This document shows positions 1-6,825 of a stretch of DNA of 23,273 nucleotides, one piece after another. Positions within the stretch are counted from its first letter, which is position 1, and every line of letters starts with the position of its first letter. The notes under the pieces are model-generated. The model had not been told where the DNA came from. It ran no database searches and saw only the letters and a list, made by a program, of their open reading frames with translations. Both the position numbers and the translations under genes were made by a program. Source of the stretch: DASZJY01 sp036260255 (GTDB lineage: Bacteria; Actinomycetota; Acidimicrobiia; Acidimicrobiales; AC-14); assembly GCA_036260255.1 (NCBI GenBank), contig DATAAF010000003.1:1-23273 (forward strand), given 5' to 3'.

Positions 1-1197
1 GCCGGCGGTGGGTGGGACGAAAAGGCCTACACGTACGCACTCCGCCTAGCCGAGCAGGCCCAGGCCGGACTGGCATACGAGCAGGCCGAGGAACAACTGC
101 GCAGCGCCCTGGCGCTGGCATCGCGCCTGCCTCCTGGGCCGGAGCGATGGCGACGGGAGCTGGACACTCAGCAGCGCCTGGCGGCGCTGCTGAGCTTCAC
201 GCGGGGTTACCACACGCAGGCCGTGGTGGAGGCATGGGCCGGCGTACGGGAAGCCGCACGACGCCTGGACGACATCGGGGAGGTGGTCGCCGCCACCCTG
301 GGCCAGGCGCGCGCGGCACGGGGCCAGGGCCAGTTGCTGGTTGCCCATCACCTTGGCGAGGAGCTGCTGGCGATGAGCGAGGCCGCCTCCAACCGTGAGA
401 TCGCCATTGCCGGCTACGAGTGTTGCGGGGTCGGTTCCTACTACCAGGGTCAGCTGCGCGCCGCCGAGGAACACTTCGCGCTCGCGGTGAGGCTGGGTGC
501 GGATTCCGCGGTGAACGTGGGCCGCGACGCTCCTCCGATCGATCCGGTCGCCTACGCAACGGCTTACCTGGCCGCCACGAACCTGTTCCTCGGTTCCGAC
601 CCAGAGCAATGCCTGGCGCTCAGCGAAGAGGCGGTCCGCCGTGCCCGCGCGTCGGGCCGGCCGCTGGCTGAGGGGCTAATGCAGATCCTGCGCATGCTGC
701 TGTACTCGCTGCTTCGTGATCTGGAGCCCACGATCACCCTGTCCGAGGAGATTCTGGCGTCATCCGAGAAGAACGCCATGCCCTTCGTCGGCATGATCGC
801 CCGGGCATTCCTGTGGAGGGCGCGAGCCTACGAAGGCGATGCCTCGATCGCCGCCGAGGAGGTAGCGCGCGCCGTGCGTGAACTCGGGGCCACTGGTTGG
901 CGCCTGGGGTGGACCTACTTCATGCTGCTCCTGTCGGAAAGTCTCCTCCAGGCTGGCCAGCTCGATCGAGCGTTGCAGATGGTCGAGGCCGGGCTGGCGG
1001 AAACGACCTCCCGGTCAGAGCACGTCTTCGAGCCGGAACTCCTGTGTCTAAAGGCCGACATCCTCGTCGCCAGCGGTGCGCCGTCGCGGACCGCTGAGCA
1101 GCTGATCCGGCGGGCGCGGGCCATCGCCGATTCACAGGAGTGCGTGTTCCTGGTGCGTCGAGCCGAGGAGGCGCTTACCGCGCTTGCCGTGCGCTAG
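1..1197 (+). CDS. TPR-repeat protein, C-terminal part (5' end outside window)
   Basis: The frame is open from base 1 to the TAG at 1195-1197, giving 398 residues with no start needed inside the window. The protein is almost entirely Ala/Leu/Glu-rich helix pairs of TPR type, for example around ALRLAEQAQ, AAEEHFALAVRLG and LDRALQMVEAGL. It ends with a segment (FEPELLCLKADILV, then AEQLIRRARAIA) resembling the C-terminal TPR tail of large AAA-ATPase/adenylate-cyclase-type or LuxR-type (MalT-like) signal proteins. No HTH follows the TPRs, so the cyclase/ATPase type fits better than LuxR. The catalytic or DNA-binding part, if any, lies upstream of the window. TPR identity is fairly sure; the parent family is inferred. 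Confidence 0.75.
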   Translation, partial: AGGGWDEKAYTYALRLAEQAQAGLAYEQAEEQLRSALALASRLPPGPERWRRELDTQQRLAALLSFTRGYHTQAVVEAWAGVREAARRLDDIGEVVAATLGQARAARGQGQLLVAHHLGEELLAMSEAASNREIAIAGYECCGVGSYYQGQLRAAEEHFALAVRLGADSAVNVGRDAPPIDPVAYATAYLAATNLFLGSDPEQCLALSEEAVRRARASGRPLAEGLMQILRMLLYSLLRDLEPTITLSEEILASSEKNAMPFVGMIARAFLWRARAYEGDASIAAEEVARAVRELGATGWRLGWTYFMLLLSESLLQAGQLDRALQMVEAGLAETTSRSEHVFEPELLCLKADILVASGAPSRTAEQLIRRARAIADSQECVFLVRRAEEALTALAVR

Positions 1198-1609
1198 CGA
1201 CCCCGTATTGGTCGCGCATTGGCCGTGTATTGGCGACCGAGGGCATCGTGTCGCGCCATAGGCAGGTCGGCGGGCGGGGCGCCAGAGCCCGCACGACGGA
1301 CGTCCGCCTGACCCCACCGTGCGGGCCCGGACGGGCCCACACGCTGTGCGCGTCGGTGGGGAGCCTCTGCTGACGAACGGCAATTCCGCCGGGCACTCTG
1401 GTCGTCCGGTCCCCTGGGCCCAAGGAGTGGCAAGTCAAGATCATCCCGAGCAGTTCAGGAGCCTCGACTCACTCGAACTCGACGCTGGCCTCGGTCCAAT
1501 AGCCGGCGCCGGTCCCGAGCGGACCACACGTTCTCCGCCGGGCTTCCGGCGGGGCAAGCCGTTGGGGGTCGCGACCGTGGCGAACCTCCCGTTCCCAGCG
1601 ACGGCCGAA
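1198..1609. other. noncoding stretch with two hairpins, no gene seen
   Basis: About 0.4 kb separates the TPR gene from the PNPOx-like gene. Open frames here give Arg/Pro/Gly-rich sequence without any recognisable protein pattern. Two inverted repeats are visible. At 1319-1342 GTGCGGGCCC faces GGGCCCACAC with a 4-base loop and one mismatch. At 1535-1552 CCGCCGG faces CCGGCGG with the loop GCTT. Neither is followed by a T run. The first could end transcription of the TPR gene in the T-less manner often seen in actinobacteria. Confidence 0.4.
1204..1236. repeat. three tandem 11-bp imperfect repeats (ATTGG core)
   Basis: Directly after the TPR gene stop, three 11-base units follow without gaps: CGTATTGGTCG, CGCATTGGCCG and TGTATTGGCGA. 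Each carries ATTGG at the same position, so the cores recur about once per helical turn. Part of the same stretch can also pair as GGTCGC/GCGACC. This could be a small iterated protein-binding site or chance; no regulator is identified. Confidence 0.4.
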
Positions 1610-1615
1610 TAGTGT
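1610..1615 (+). promoter_or_regulatory. putative -10 box (TAGTGT) before PNPOx-like gene
   Basis: TAGTGT matches the actinobacterial -10 pattern TANNNT and lies 8 bases before the GTG at 1624. If it is used, the transcript starts close to that GTG and is leaderless, which argues against the upstream GTG at 1612 because it lies inside the box. No clear -35 is seen. Confidence 0.35.
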
Positions 1616-1623
1616 CCGCGTCG

Positions 1624-2115
1624 GTGGTGAGCTGGCAGGAATTCTCCGAACAGTCGCCGCGAGTCGCCGAGGTCTTCGTTCGCCGATACACCGCAACGGG
1701 AAACCTCTGCCTCCTGGCCACCCTCCGCTCTGACGGGTATCCCCGGATCAGTCCCATGGAACCCCGGATCGTCGACGGCGAGTTGGTGCTGGTCGGGATG
1801 CCCAACACCACCAAATTCCGGGACCTGCGCCGCGACCAGCGGTTGTGCCTGCACACAGCCACCGTCGACCCATACGTCAGCGACGGTGATGCGAAGTTGT
1901 GGGGCAACGCCAGGAACCTCCAGGACAAGGGCCTGCACGAACGATTCGTTGCCAAGCTGGTTGAGGAAGGTGGGCCTGACCTTCGCGGGCAGAAGATCGA
2001 TCCCTTCTACGTTGCGGATATCACCGGTGCCTCATGCCTCGAGGTCGTCGATGGCCAGTTGAACATAACCATCTGGAAGCCCGGAGAGGGAGAACGGTCG
2101 CGTCGATTGGCCTGA
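1624..2115 (+). CDS. pyridoxamine 5'-phosphate oxidase-like flavoprotein (split beta-barrel)
   Basis: A protein of about 163 residues with the N-terminal pattern of PNPOx-like proteins: an aromatic SWQEF segment, then LCLLATLRSDGYPRISPMEP, where the small-molecule-reductase beta-barrel starts, then GMPNTTKFRDLRRDQR and a late strand with CLEVVDGQLNITIW. Members bind FMN, F420 or heme and reduce or sense small molecules. The substrate cannot be told from sequence. The start is uncertain: GTG 1612, 1624 and 1627 are in frame. I favour 1624/1627 because a -10 box overlaps 1612 and because related proteins start just before the SW(Q/R)EF segment. It stands alone, convergent with the frameshifted gene on the other strand. 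Confidence 0.75.
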   Translation: MVSWQEFSEQSPRVAEVFVRRYTATGNLCLLATLRSDGYPRISPMEPRIVDGELVLVGMPNTTKFRDLRRDQRLCLHTATVDPYVSDGDAKLWGNARNLQDKGLHERFVAKLVEEGGPDLRGQKIDPFYVADITGASCLEVVDGQLNITIWKPGEGERSRRLA

Positions 2116-2138
2116 ACTCGGGGGCGCGTGTGTACGTA

Positions 2139-2151
2139 GCACCCTAGGTGC
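2139..2151. terminator. small inverted repeat between convergent genes
   Basis: GCACC, loop CTA, GGTGC lies in the 60-base gap between the PNPOx-like gene stop and the end of the minus-strand pRiA4b-like gene. It is short, with a tight loop and no T run, so it is only a possible shared terminator. Confidence 0.25.
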
Positions 2152-2175
2152 CTCCGATGTGGCTGTCAGGGGAAG

Positions 2176-2728
2176 CTACTGGGCGGCGAGTCGCCCGAGC
2201 TTGAGCCGGTGCTTCAAAGCCGCCGGGTCGAAGTCGTCAGGGTTGTACTGGCCACCCACCCACTCGAGCATGGCGTCGTGCTCCTCATGGTTCGGATCGG
2301 CGATGGCGTCGAGGAACTCGCGGAAGCCCCACGGGCCACCGCAGTCCTCGGGCGGACAGGCGCGCCGGCCGTCGGTGCAGATGGGATAGCTCCTCCGAGC
2401 GTCGGCTGGAACGCGCTTCTCCACGACGATCCTGTGTTGCCAGTAGTCGCCGAAGTCGTAGACGTAGAGGAACGACGACCCCTCCTGGAGGAGCTCGCGA
2501 AGGCGGGCAGTCCGCTCGTCTTCCGGAGGCTCCCAGCCCTCGCCGTCGTCGATCCCGTAACGGACGCCGTCGATCTCGAACTCGTGCAGGTGGTAGTTCC
2601 ACGAATGCCGCCTGGAGCACTTCGTGCAACTGGGCGAGGGTCGTGTCCTCCCTCACAAGCACCCGTCGCCACACTGGCGGCCTCGTCTCCAGGATCGTCG
2701 CCTTCAGTTGGAACACACGGTCGCTCAT
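2176..2728 (-). pseudogene. pRiA4b ORF-3-like protein gene with frameshift
   Basis: The 5' part (2728 to 2603) encodes the typical start with VFQLKATILETRPPVWRRV and LAQLHEVLQAAF. At about 2602 the frame breaks. In the next frame (2601 down to 2176) the family sequence continues: WNYHLHEFEIDG, then the signature YVYDFGDYWQHRI, then CPPEDCGGPWGF and an HDAMLEWVGG segment. Joined, the two parts make about 184 residues, normal for the family. Two bases appear to be missing (or one extra) at the Gly-Trp junction where relatives read AxxGW. The function of this family, first noted on an Agrobacterium plasmid, is not known. As written the gene would make a wrong product after residue 42. A real pseudogene or a sequencing error are both possible; programmed frameshifting is unlikely, as no slippery heptamer is seen. 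Confidence 0.8.
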
Positions 2729-2755
2729 TGCCCTCGCCTTGGCCTACCGGGGAAC

Positions 2756-3553
2756 CTACGACATCACTCGCCGCTGGCGCGGATGGCGGCCGTCACCGCC
2801 TCGATCAAACAGATCTCGGGCGGGCCGCCGGCCGACGATCGTGCGCAGTCCGACGGGCAACTGCTCGGTACCGAACGACGACGACACCGAGGCCTCTACT
2901 CCGTGGTCGGCGAGCAGCGCGGGGAGACGAGTGGTGTCGACGAGGACGTTCTCGTGGCGTTCGTCGTCGCGCCGCCACGAGCCGTCGTCGTTGCGGACGA
3001 AGATCGCCATCTGGCGCACGAAGCGGTTGGGCGCCGGCACGGAGTACTCGGTGACGATCGCCCAGTCGTCGCCGGCTCGGCCCGACGCCGGAGCGTCCCG
3101 GCGGGCCTCGCCCCACTCGAGGTCGCACATGTCGAGGGCCAGGACCCCTTCGGGCCCCAACGCTTCGGCCATGGCGGCAAGGGCGCGGTTTACCGCGTTC
3201 TCGTCGGGCAGGTAATTCAGGACGTGGCCGACGGCGACGATGGCGTCGGCGGGTGGGAGCGGGTCGTCGGGCAGGACGAGTCGACGGATCTCGGCGCCCG
3301 GGGTGTGCTCCCGAGCGAGCTCGAGCACCGACGGCGACGCGTCGGTGGCGACGACACGGTGGCCGGCGTCGACCAGCCGCCTGGTGAGCGCACCGCTCCC
3401 GCAACCGAGCTCCAGGACGACCCCGCGCCGGTCTCTCACCGGCTCGAGCAACGCGAGGATGCCGGGCGCGCACATCTCGGCATGGAACCCGAAGCCGCGG
3501 TGGTGGACCAGCGCCAGGTCCGATCGGTAGTACCGCTCGTCACGGGAGCTCAT
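2756..3553 (-). CDS. class I SAM-dependent methyltransferase
   Basis: A protein of 265 residues. The SAM-binding motif I is VVLELGCGSGALTRRL near residues 44-59, followed by the acidic strand end VVATDAS. A post-motif segment has AIVAVGHVLNYLPDE, then LGPEGVLALDMCD, as in small-molecule methyltransferases of the Methyltransf_25/11 type. The substrate is not predictable. The ATG at 3553-3551 overlaps the TGA of the upstream acetyltransferase gene (ATGA), so the two are translationally coupled and probably act in one pathway. The C-terminal end (GGDGRHPRQRRV) is basic and poorly structured. Confidence 0.85.
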   Translation of the reverse strand: MSSRDERYYRSDLALVHHRGFGFHAEMCAPGILALLEPVRDRRGVVLELGCGSGALTRRLVDAGHRVVATDASPSVLELAREHTPGAEIRRLVLPDDPLPPADAIVAVGHVLNYLPDENAVNRALAAMAEALGPEGVLALDMCDLEWGEARRDAPASGRAGDDWAIVTEYSVPAPNRFVRQMAIFVRNDDGSWRRDDERHENVLVDTTRLPALLADHGVEASVSSSFGTEQLPVGLRTIVGRRPARDLFDRGGDGRHPRQRRVMS

Positions 3554-4035
3554 GTCGCCGAGACGAAGCGCTCGAGGACGATCTCGTCGCGCACCGGGAT
3601 CCCGAAGCGTCCGACAAGGGGGATCGTCGGCTTCAGGGTGCGGCGGGCCTCGTCGACGGCGCCCGCTCGGATGGTGGCAATGGTGAACCCCCGGCGCTGG
3701 TAGAACCTGAGGGCGTCGAGGTTGTCGTTTGTCGTGACGAGCCAAAGGCGATGCGCCCGCGTCTCCTCGGCCACCGCGTCCAGCAGCCTGGTACCGGCCC
3801 CGATCTGCTTCACCGCCGCCTCCAGGTAGACGATCTCGACACCCGAGTCGTCCTCCTGGTAGGTGACGATCCCGATCGGGTCTCCGTGGAGCTCCGCCAC
3901 GATGCCCGGGCACCCGAGGGCGTCGACCACGGCGCCGAGCCTCGCCTGCAACCGCCCGCCGAACGCCGCGCCGATGAGCGTCTCGGCCCAGGGGATGTCG
4001 GCATCTCCGAACGGCCGGATGGCCACGTCCGCCAC
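3550..4035 (-). CDS. GNAT-family N-acetyltransferase
   Basis: A protein of 161 residues with GNAT order: an N-terminal strand VAIRPFGDADIPWAETLI, a central strand GIVTYQEDDSGVEIVYLEA, the acetyl-CoA pyrophosphate loop region KQIGAGTRLLDAVAEE (matching Q/RxxGxG/A), then WLVTTNDNLDALRFYQRRGF, the usual motif B with the N-x-x-A-x-x-F-Y-x-x-x-G-F helix. It should transfer an acetyl group to an unknown amine. The start is a GTG. It lies 16 bases after the end of a degenerate small gene and overlaps the methyltransferase gene by 4 bases, so it is the middle gene of a short minus-strand operon. Confidence 0.85.
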   Translation of the reverse strand: MADVAIRPFGDADIPWAETLIGAAFGGRLQARLGAVVDALGCPGIVAELHGDPIGIVTYQEDDSGVEIVYLEAAVKQIGAGTRLLDAVAEETRAHRLWLVTTNDNLDALRFYQRRGFTIATIRAGAVDEARRTLKPTIPLVGRFGIPVRDEIVLERFVSAT

Positions 4036-4051
4036 GTCGTCCAGTGTCGCC

Positions 4052-4384
4052 TCAGTCCCGCCTGATCGTGTAGGGGATGGCGACGGAGGCGTAGCGCACG
4101 TCGAACACGATGGTGTACGGACCTGGCGGCGCCCGGCGGCACGGTGTCATCCAGACGCAGATCTGCTGGGCCCACTGCGCCGGGAAGGAAGGTCGGGATG
4201 CTCCGTCCGGGGGCGAGCTTCGGCTCATGACCGGCGACGTAGTCGGCATGGCGCTGGTATCCGAACACCCGCGGGCCGGCGCCGTCGCGAACCTCTAACC
4301 GCAAGCTGGCGCCGTAGAAACGATCGCCGGCGCCGCCCGGTTGACAAAGACCGCTGCCCTGTCCGCCGATGCCACCGCGCGCAC
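4052..4384 (-). pseudogene. degenerate small gene, two apparent frameshifts
   Basis: No single frame spans this stretch, but three pieces with protein-like composition can be chained. A GTG start at 4384 gives MRAVASADRAAVFVN. A second frame then gives GDRFYGASLRLEVRDG, FGYQRHADYVAG, SIPTFLPGAVG and DDTVPPGA. The third frame ends in PGPYTIVFDVRYASVAIPYTI and a TGA at 4054-4052. Frame changes would fall in GC-repetitive tracts near 4326-4340 and 4122-4138. The composite is about 110 residues, beta-rich, and not a family I recognise. It sits just upstream of the acetyltransferase gene on the same strand. The reading is inferred; it could be noncoding. Confidence 0.4.
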
Positions 4385-4387
4385 ATG

Positions 4388-4403
4388 TCCGTCGAGCGAC
4401 GGA
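4388..4403. promoter_or_regulatory. 16-bp perfect palindrome in divergent intergenic region
   Basis: TCCGTCG, AG, CGACGGA lies between the start of the minus-strand degenerate gene (4384) and the plus-strand YjbR-like gene (4431). The position and two-fold symmetry fit an operator for a dimeric regulator. No matching regulator gene is in the window. Confidence 0.35.
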
Positions 4404-4430
4404 TGTCACCAGGATGGGGATGCTGGAAGG

Positions 4431-4718
4431 GTGACACCCGATCAGGCCCGGCGACTGGCCCTGTCGCTGCCCGAGGCGCACGAGGCACCGCACTTCGAGA
4501 AGTCGTCGTTCCGGGTCGGCAAGAAGATCTTCGCCACCCTGACCGAGGACGGACGGCACCTCCACGTGTTCATCGACGAAGCGGAGACGCGGGCGGCGGT
4601 GGAAGAGGACCCGGCCAGCTGCGAGGAGCTCTGGTGGGGGAAGCGGCTCAGCGGCGTGCGGGTGGCGCTCGCCGCCGCCGATCCCGACCGGGTCGTCGAG
4701 CTGCTCGAGGAGGCGTGA
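4431..4718 (+). CDS. MmcQ/YjbR-like protein, ended early by an in-frame UGA
   Basis: From the GTG at 4431, 95 residues read ARRLALSLPEAHEAPHFEK, then SFRVGKKIFATL, HVFIDEAE, ELWWGKRLSGVRVAL and DRVVELLEEA, the pattern of the YjbR/MmcQ (CyaY-fold, double-wing) family. The frame then meets TGA at 4716-4718, and behind it continues RRKAPKRLVAELDGRR to a second TGA at 4767-4769. Relatives usually read EEAWRxxAPKRLV here, so the UGA stands exactly where Trp (UGG) is expected. One G-to-A change would explain it. The missing tail is only about 17 residues and the fold may survive. A putative -10 (GATGCT, 4419-4424) lies 6 bases before the GTG. Function of the family is unclear; DNA binding has been proposed. 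Confidence 0.75.
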   Translation: MTPDQARRLALSLPEAHEAPHFEKSSFRVGKKIFATLTEDGRHLHVFIDEAETRAAVEEDPASCEELWWGKRLSGVRVALAAADPDRVVELLEEA

Positions 4719-4776
4719 CGCAGGAAGGCGCCCAAGCGGCTTGTCGCCGAGCTCGACGGGCGGCGGTGACGCCGCG

Positions 4777-5556
4777 TCAGCGCGACCAGGGCGTGTGGGG
4801 GCGCTCTTCGAGAACGCCGTCCACGACGAGGTCGACGCGCTCGTTGAAGAAGGCGACCAGCCCGGTGATGCGGGGGCACTCGACGACCGGCTCGGGGTAG
4901 CTCCAGGCGACGTCGCGGTAGAGGTGACCGCCCGCCTGGACCGACCAGTAGCGCGCCGTCCCCTTGTAGGGGCAGCGGCTCACCCGGTCCGACGGCACGA
5001 GCAGCTCCTGGCGGACGTCCTCCAACGGCAGGTACCACCGGGTGGGCAGACTGGTCTCGAAGAGGGCGTGGGGCCGCCTGGACTCGGCGACGACCTCGCC
5101 GCCCAGCTCGACCCGCACGTGACGCTCGCTGGGCACGACGTCGACCCGCTTGTGGGGGTCGCGCGCGTGGACGTGGACCTCCAGCGCCTCCTCGAACCAC
5201 GAGAGACCCCCGTCCCAGGTGAACGTCCAGTGGCCGTCGACGGCCTCCAGGGGAGCGGGCGGGTTCCCGAACAGGCGGGCCCCCCGTTCGACGACCAGGT
5301 CGCCGGCGTGCACGTCGTGGTCGACGAGGGTCTCGTCGCCCGACGGCGGGTCGCTCGGCCGCAAGAGCTCGGTGCGCACGTCCTCCGCCGGCAGGCAGTA
5401 GGTGGGGAGCCGGTCCGGAGGTGCGTACCACCCCAGCAGCAGGGCCCGGCGGCTGTCGGCCACGAGCGTCGAGCCGGCGCGCACGCGGACCCAGCGCGGG
5501 GACGGCTCGACGAACGGCGGCGGCAGCCGGAACGTCGGGCCCGCGGTGTCGGACAT
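4777..5556 (-). CDS. tandem DUF427 domain protein
   Basis: From the ATG at 5556 the protein has 259 residues and holds two copies of the DUF427 fold. The first has RWVRVRAGSTLVADSRRALLL and YCLPAEDVRTELL. The second has RHVRVELGGEVVAESRRPHALFE, RWYLPLEDVRQELL, CPYKGTARYWSV and DVAWSYPEP. Two-domain forms are common in actinobacteria; the biochemical role is not known. The possible upstream extension to 5688 is rejected because it is Arg/Ser-rich and because a -10-like TACCGT lies just 7 bases before this ATG. The gene diverges from the winged-helix gene and ends 8 bases from the second UGA of the YjbR-like frame. Confidence 0.85.
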   Translation of the reverse strand: MSDTAGPTFRLPPPFVEPSPRWVRVRAGSTLVADSRRALLLGWYAPPDRLPTYCLPAEDVRTELLRPSDPPSGDETLVDHDVHAGDLVVERGARLFGNPPAPLEAVDGHWTFTWDGGLSWFEEALEVHVHARDPHKRVDVVPSERHVRVELGGEVVAESRRPHALFETSLPTRWYLPLEDVRQELLVPSDRVSRCPYKGTARYWSVQAGGHLYRDVAWSYPEPVVECPRITGLVAFFNERVDLVVDGVLEERPHTPWSR

Positions 5557-5563
5557 CACCCGA

Positions 5564-5569
5564 ACGGTA
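5564..5569 (-). promoter_or_regulatory. putative -10 box (TACCGT), leaderless DUF427 gene
   Basis: On the minus strand TACCGT fits TANNNT and ends 7 bases before the ATG at 5556. Transcription would then start at or next to the A of the ATG. It lies in the 43-base gap shared with the divergent gene. Confidence 0.4.
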
Positions 5570-5576
5570 CGCCGCC

Positions 5577-5604
5577 TTGGCGTACCCCGGGCGGTCAGGA
5601 TGCT
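5577..5604 (+). promoter_or_regulatory. putative promoter for winged-helix gene (TTGGCG-16-GATGCT)
   Basis: TTGGCG at 5577-5582 and GATGCT at 5599-5604 are 16 bases apart. The same GATGCT hexamer lies ahead of the YjbR-like gene. If used, the start of translation would be the GTG at 5609 rather than the ATG at 5600, which would lie within the box. Confidence 0.3.
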
Positions 5605-6727
5605 CGCGGTGAGGACCGAGACGCTGAGCCGGCAGGCGCTCAACCGGGCGACGCTGGCGCGCCAGCTGCTGCTCGAGCGGGCCGCCATGCCTGCCGTCGA
5701 CGCCGTTCACCACTTGGTCGGGCTCCAGGCCCAGCTCCCGCTCAACCCGTACGTCGGCCTCTGGTCACGACTGCACCGCTTCGAGCCCGAAGAGCTGGCC
5801 CGCCTGCTCGTCGGACGCAGGGTCGTGCGCATCGTCGTCATGCGGGCGACGCTGCACTTGGTCACGGCCGAGGACTCCCTGCTGCTGCGGCCCCTCGTCC
5901 AGACGGTGCTCGACAAGGAGCTCGCTCGCCACCGGGACTACGCGCCCATTCTCAGGGACGTCGACCTCGAACCCGTCCTCGCCTTCGCCCGCCCCTTCCT
6001 CGCCGAGCAGCCTCGCACCGGTGCCGAGCTGCGGGCGGCCCTGAAGGAGCGCTTCCCCGCGCACGATCCGGGAGCGCTGGCCGCCGCGTGCCGCAACCTC
6101 CTCGCCCTCGTCCAGGTGCCCCCAAGGGGGCTCTGGGGACGCAGCGCCCAGGTGGTGTCGACGACGGCCGAGTCGTGGCTGGGGCGGCCACTGGTCGCTG
6201 ATGCTTCGATCGACGACGTCGTCCTCCGCTACCTGGGCGCGTTCGGGCCGGCGACGGCGGCCGACGCGGCGACATGGTCGGGCCTCACCGGCCTGCGCGA
6301 GGTGCTCGACCGCCTCCGCCCCCAGCTGCGCACCTTCCGGGACGAGCATGGGCGGGTGCTGTTCGACCTCTCTGACGCCCCCCGGCCGGGCCCCGACACG
6401 CCCGCGCCTCCCCGCTTCCTCCCCGAGTTCGACAACCTGCTGCTCTCCCACGCCGACCGCAGCCGATTCGCCGGCGCCGAGGGCCGCCGGCGGTTCCTGG
6501 GCGCCGCCCGACCGACGGTCGGCACGGTGCTGTCGGACGGTCGGGTGTGTGGGACCTGGGTGATAGACGACGACCGGGCGACGGCGGAGGCCACGCTCCG
6601 CGTGGCGCACGTCGGTGCCCTCTCGCCACAGGCGCGCCAGGAGCTCACCGTCGAGGGGTTGCACTTCGTGCGCTTCATGAGGGCCGAAGCCGCCGGCCAC
6701 GACGTGCGCCTGGTCCGGGGAACCTGA
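5600..6727 (+). CDS. winged-helix DNA-binding domain protein (HTH_42 / AlkX-YcaQ-like)
   Basis: A protein of 375 residues from the ATG at 5600, or 372 from the GTG at 5609. It begins LSRQALNRATLARQLLLER, followed by HHLVGLQAQLPLNPYVGLWSRL and VVRIVVMRATLHLVTAED, the opening of the 'winged helix DNA-binding domain-containing' family (Pfam HTH_42). Related members include YcaQ-type glycosylases acting on DNA crosslinks, but whether this protein is an enzyme is unknown. Later segments FLPEFDNLLLSHADR and GTWVIDD are typical of the family C-terminus. The open frame reaches back to 5402, but that part lies over the divergent DUF427 gene and is Arg-rich, so it is not used. Confidence 0.8.
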   Translation: MLAVRTETLSRQALNRATLARQLLLERAAMPAVDAVHHLVGLQAQLPLNPYVGLWSRLHRFEPEELARLLVGRRVVRIVVMRATLHLVTAEDSLLLRPLVQTVLDKELARHRDYAPILRDVDLEPVLAFARPFLAEQPRTGAELRAALKERFPAHDPGALAAACRNLLALVQVPPRGLWGRSAQVVSTTAESWLGRPLVADASIDDVVLRYLGAFGPATAADAATWSGLTGLREVLDRLRPQLRTFRDEHGRVLFDLSDAPRPGPDTPAPPRFLPEFDNLLLSHADRSRFAGAEGRRRFLGAARPTVGTVLSDGRVCGTWVIDDDRATAEATLRVAHVGALSPQARQELTVEGLHFVRFMRAEAAGHDVRLVRGT

Positions 6728-6813
6728 CCTCGGGGTGCGCGGCGAGGGCCATCAGGGCCACAGCACCCGAATCGCGCTGCCGGAGGATCGCCGGCTCGCC
6801 GCCGGCCCGGGCC

Positions 6814-6819
6814 TACGCT
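6814..6819 (+). promoter_or_regulatory. putative -10 box (TACGCT), leaderless DNA methyltransferase gene
   Basis: TACGCT fits TANNNT and ends 6 bases before the GTG at 6826, so the transcript would start at the GTG. There is no Shine-Dalgarno sequence between them, which supports a leaderless start and decides the start codon. Confidence 0.45.
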
Positions 6820-6825
6820 GCCGGC

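Noticed and set aside
1319..1612. 97-codon plus-strand frame in the noncoding stretch
   Set aside because: No recognisable motif, no ribosome-binding site, and hairpins run through it.
2209..3703. Long plus-strand frames opposite the pRiA4b-like, methyltransferase and acetyltransferase genes
   Set aside because: The minus-strand frames hold known motifs; the plus-strand products are shadows.
4719..4770. SECIS-like element after the UGA of the YjbR-like gene
   Set aside because: Only a weak GGCG/CGCC pairing can be drawn and no apical loop of the bacterial type is seen, so selenocysteine insertion is not claimed.
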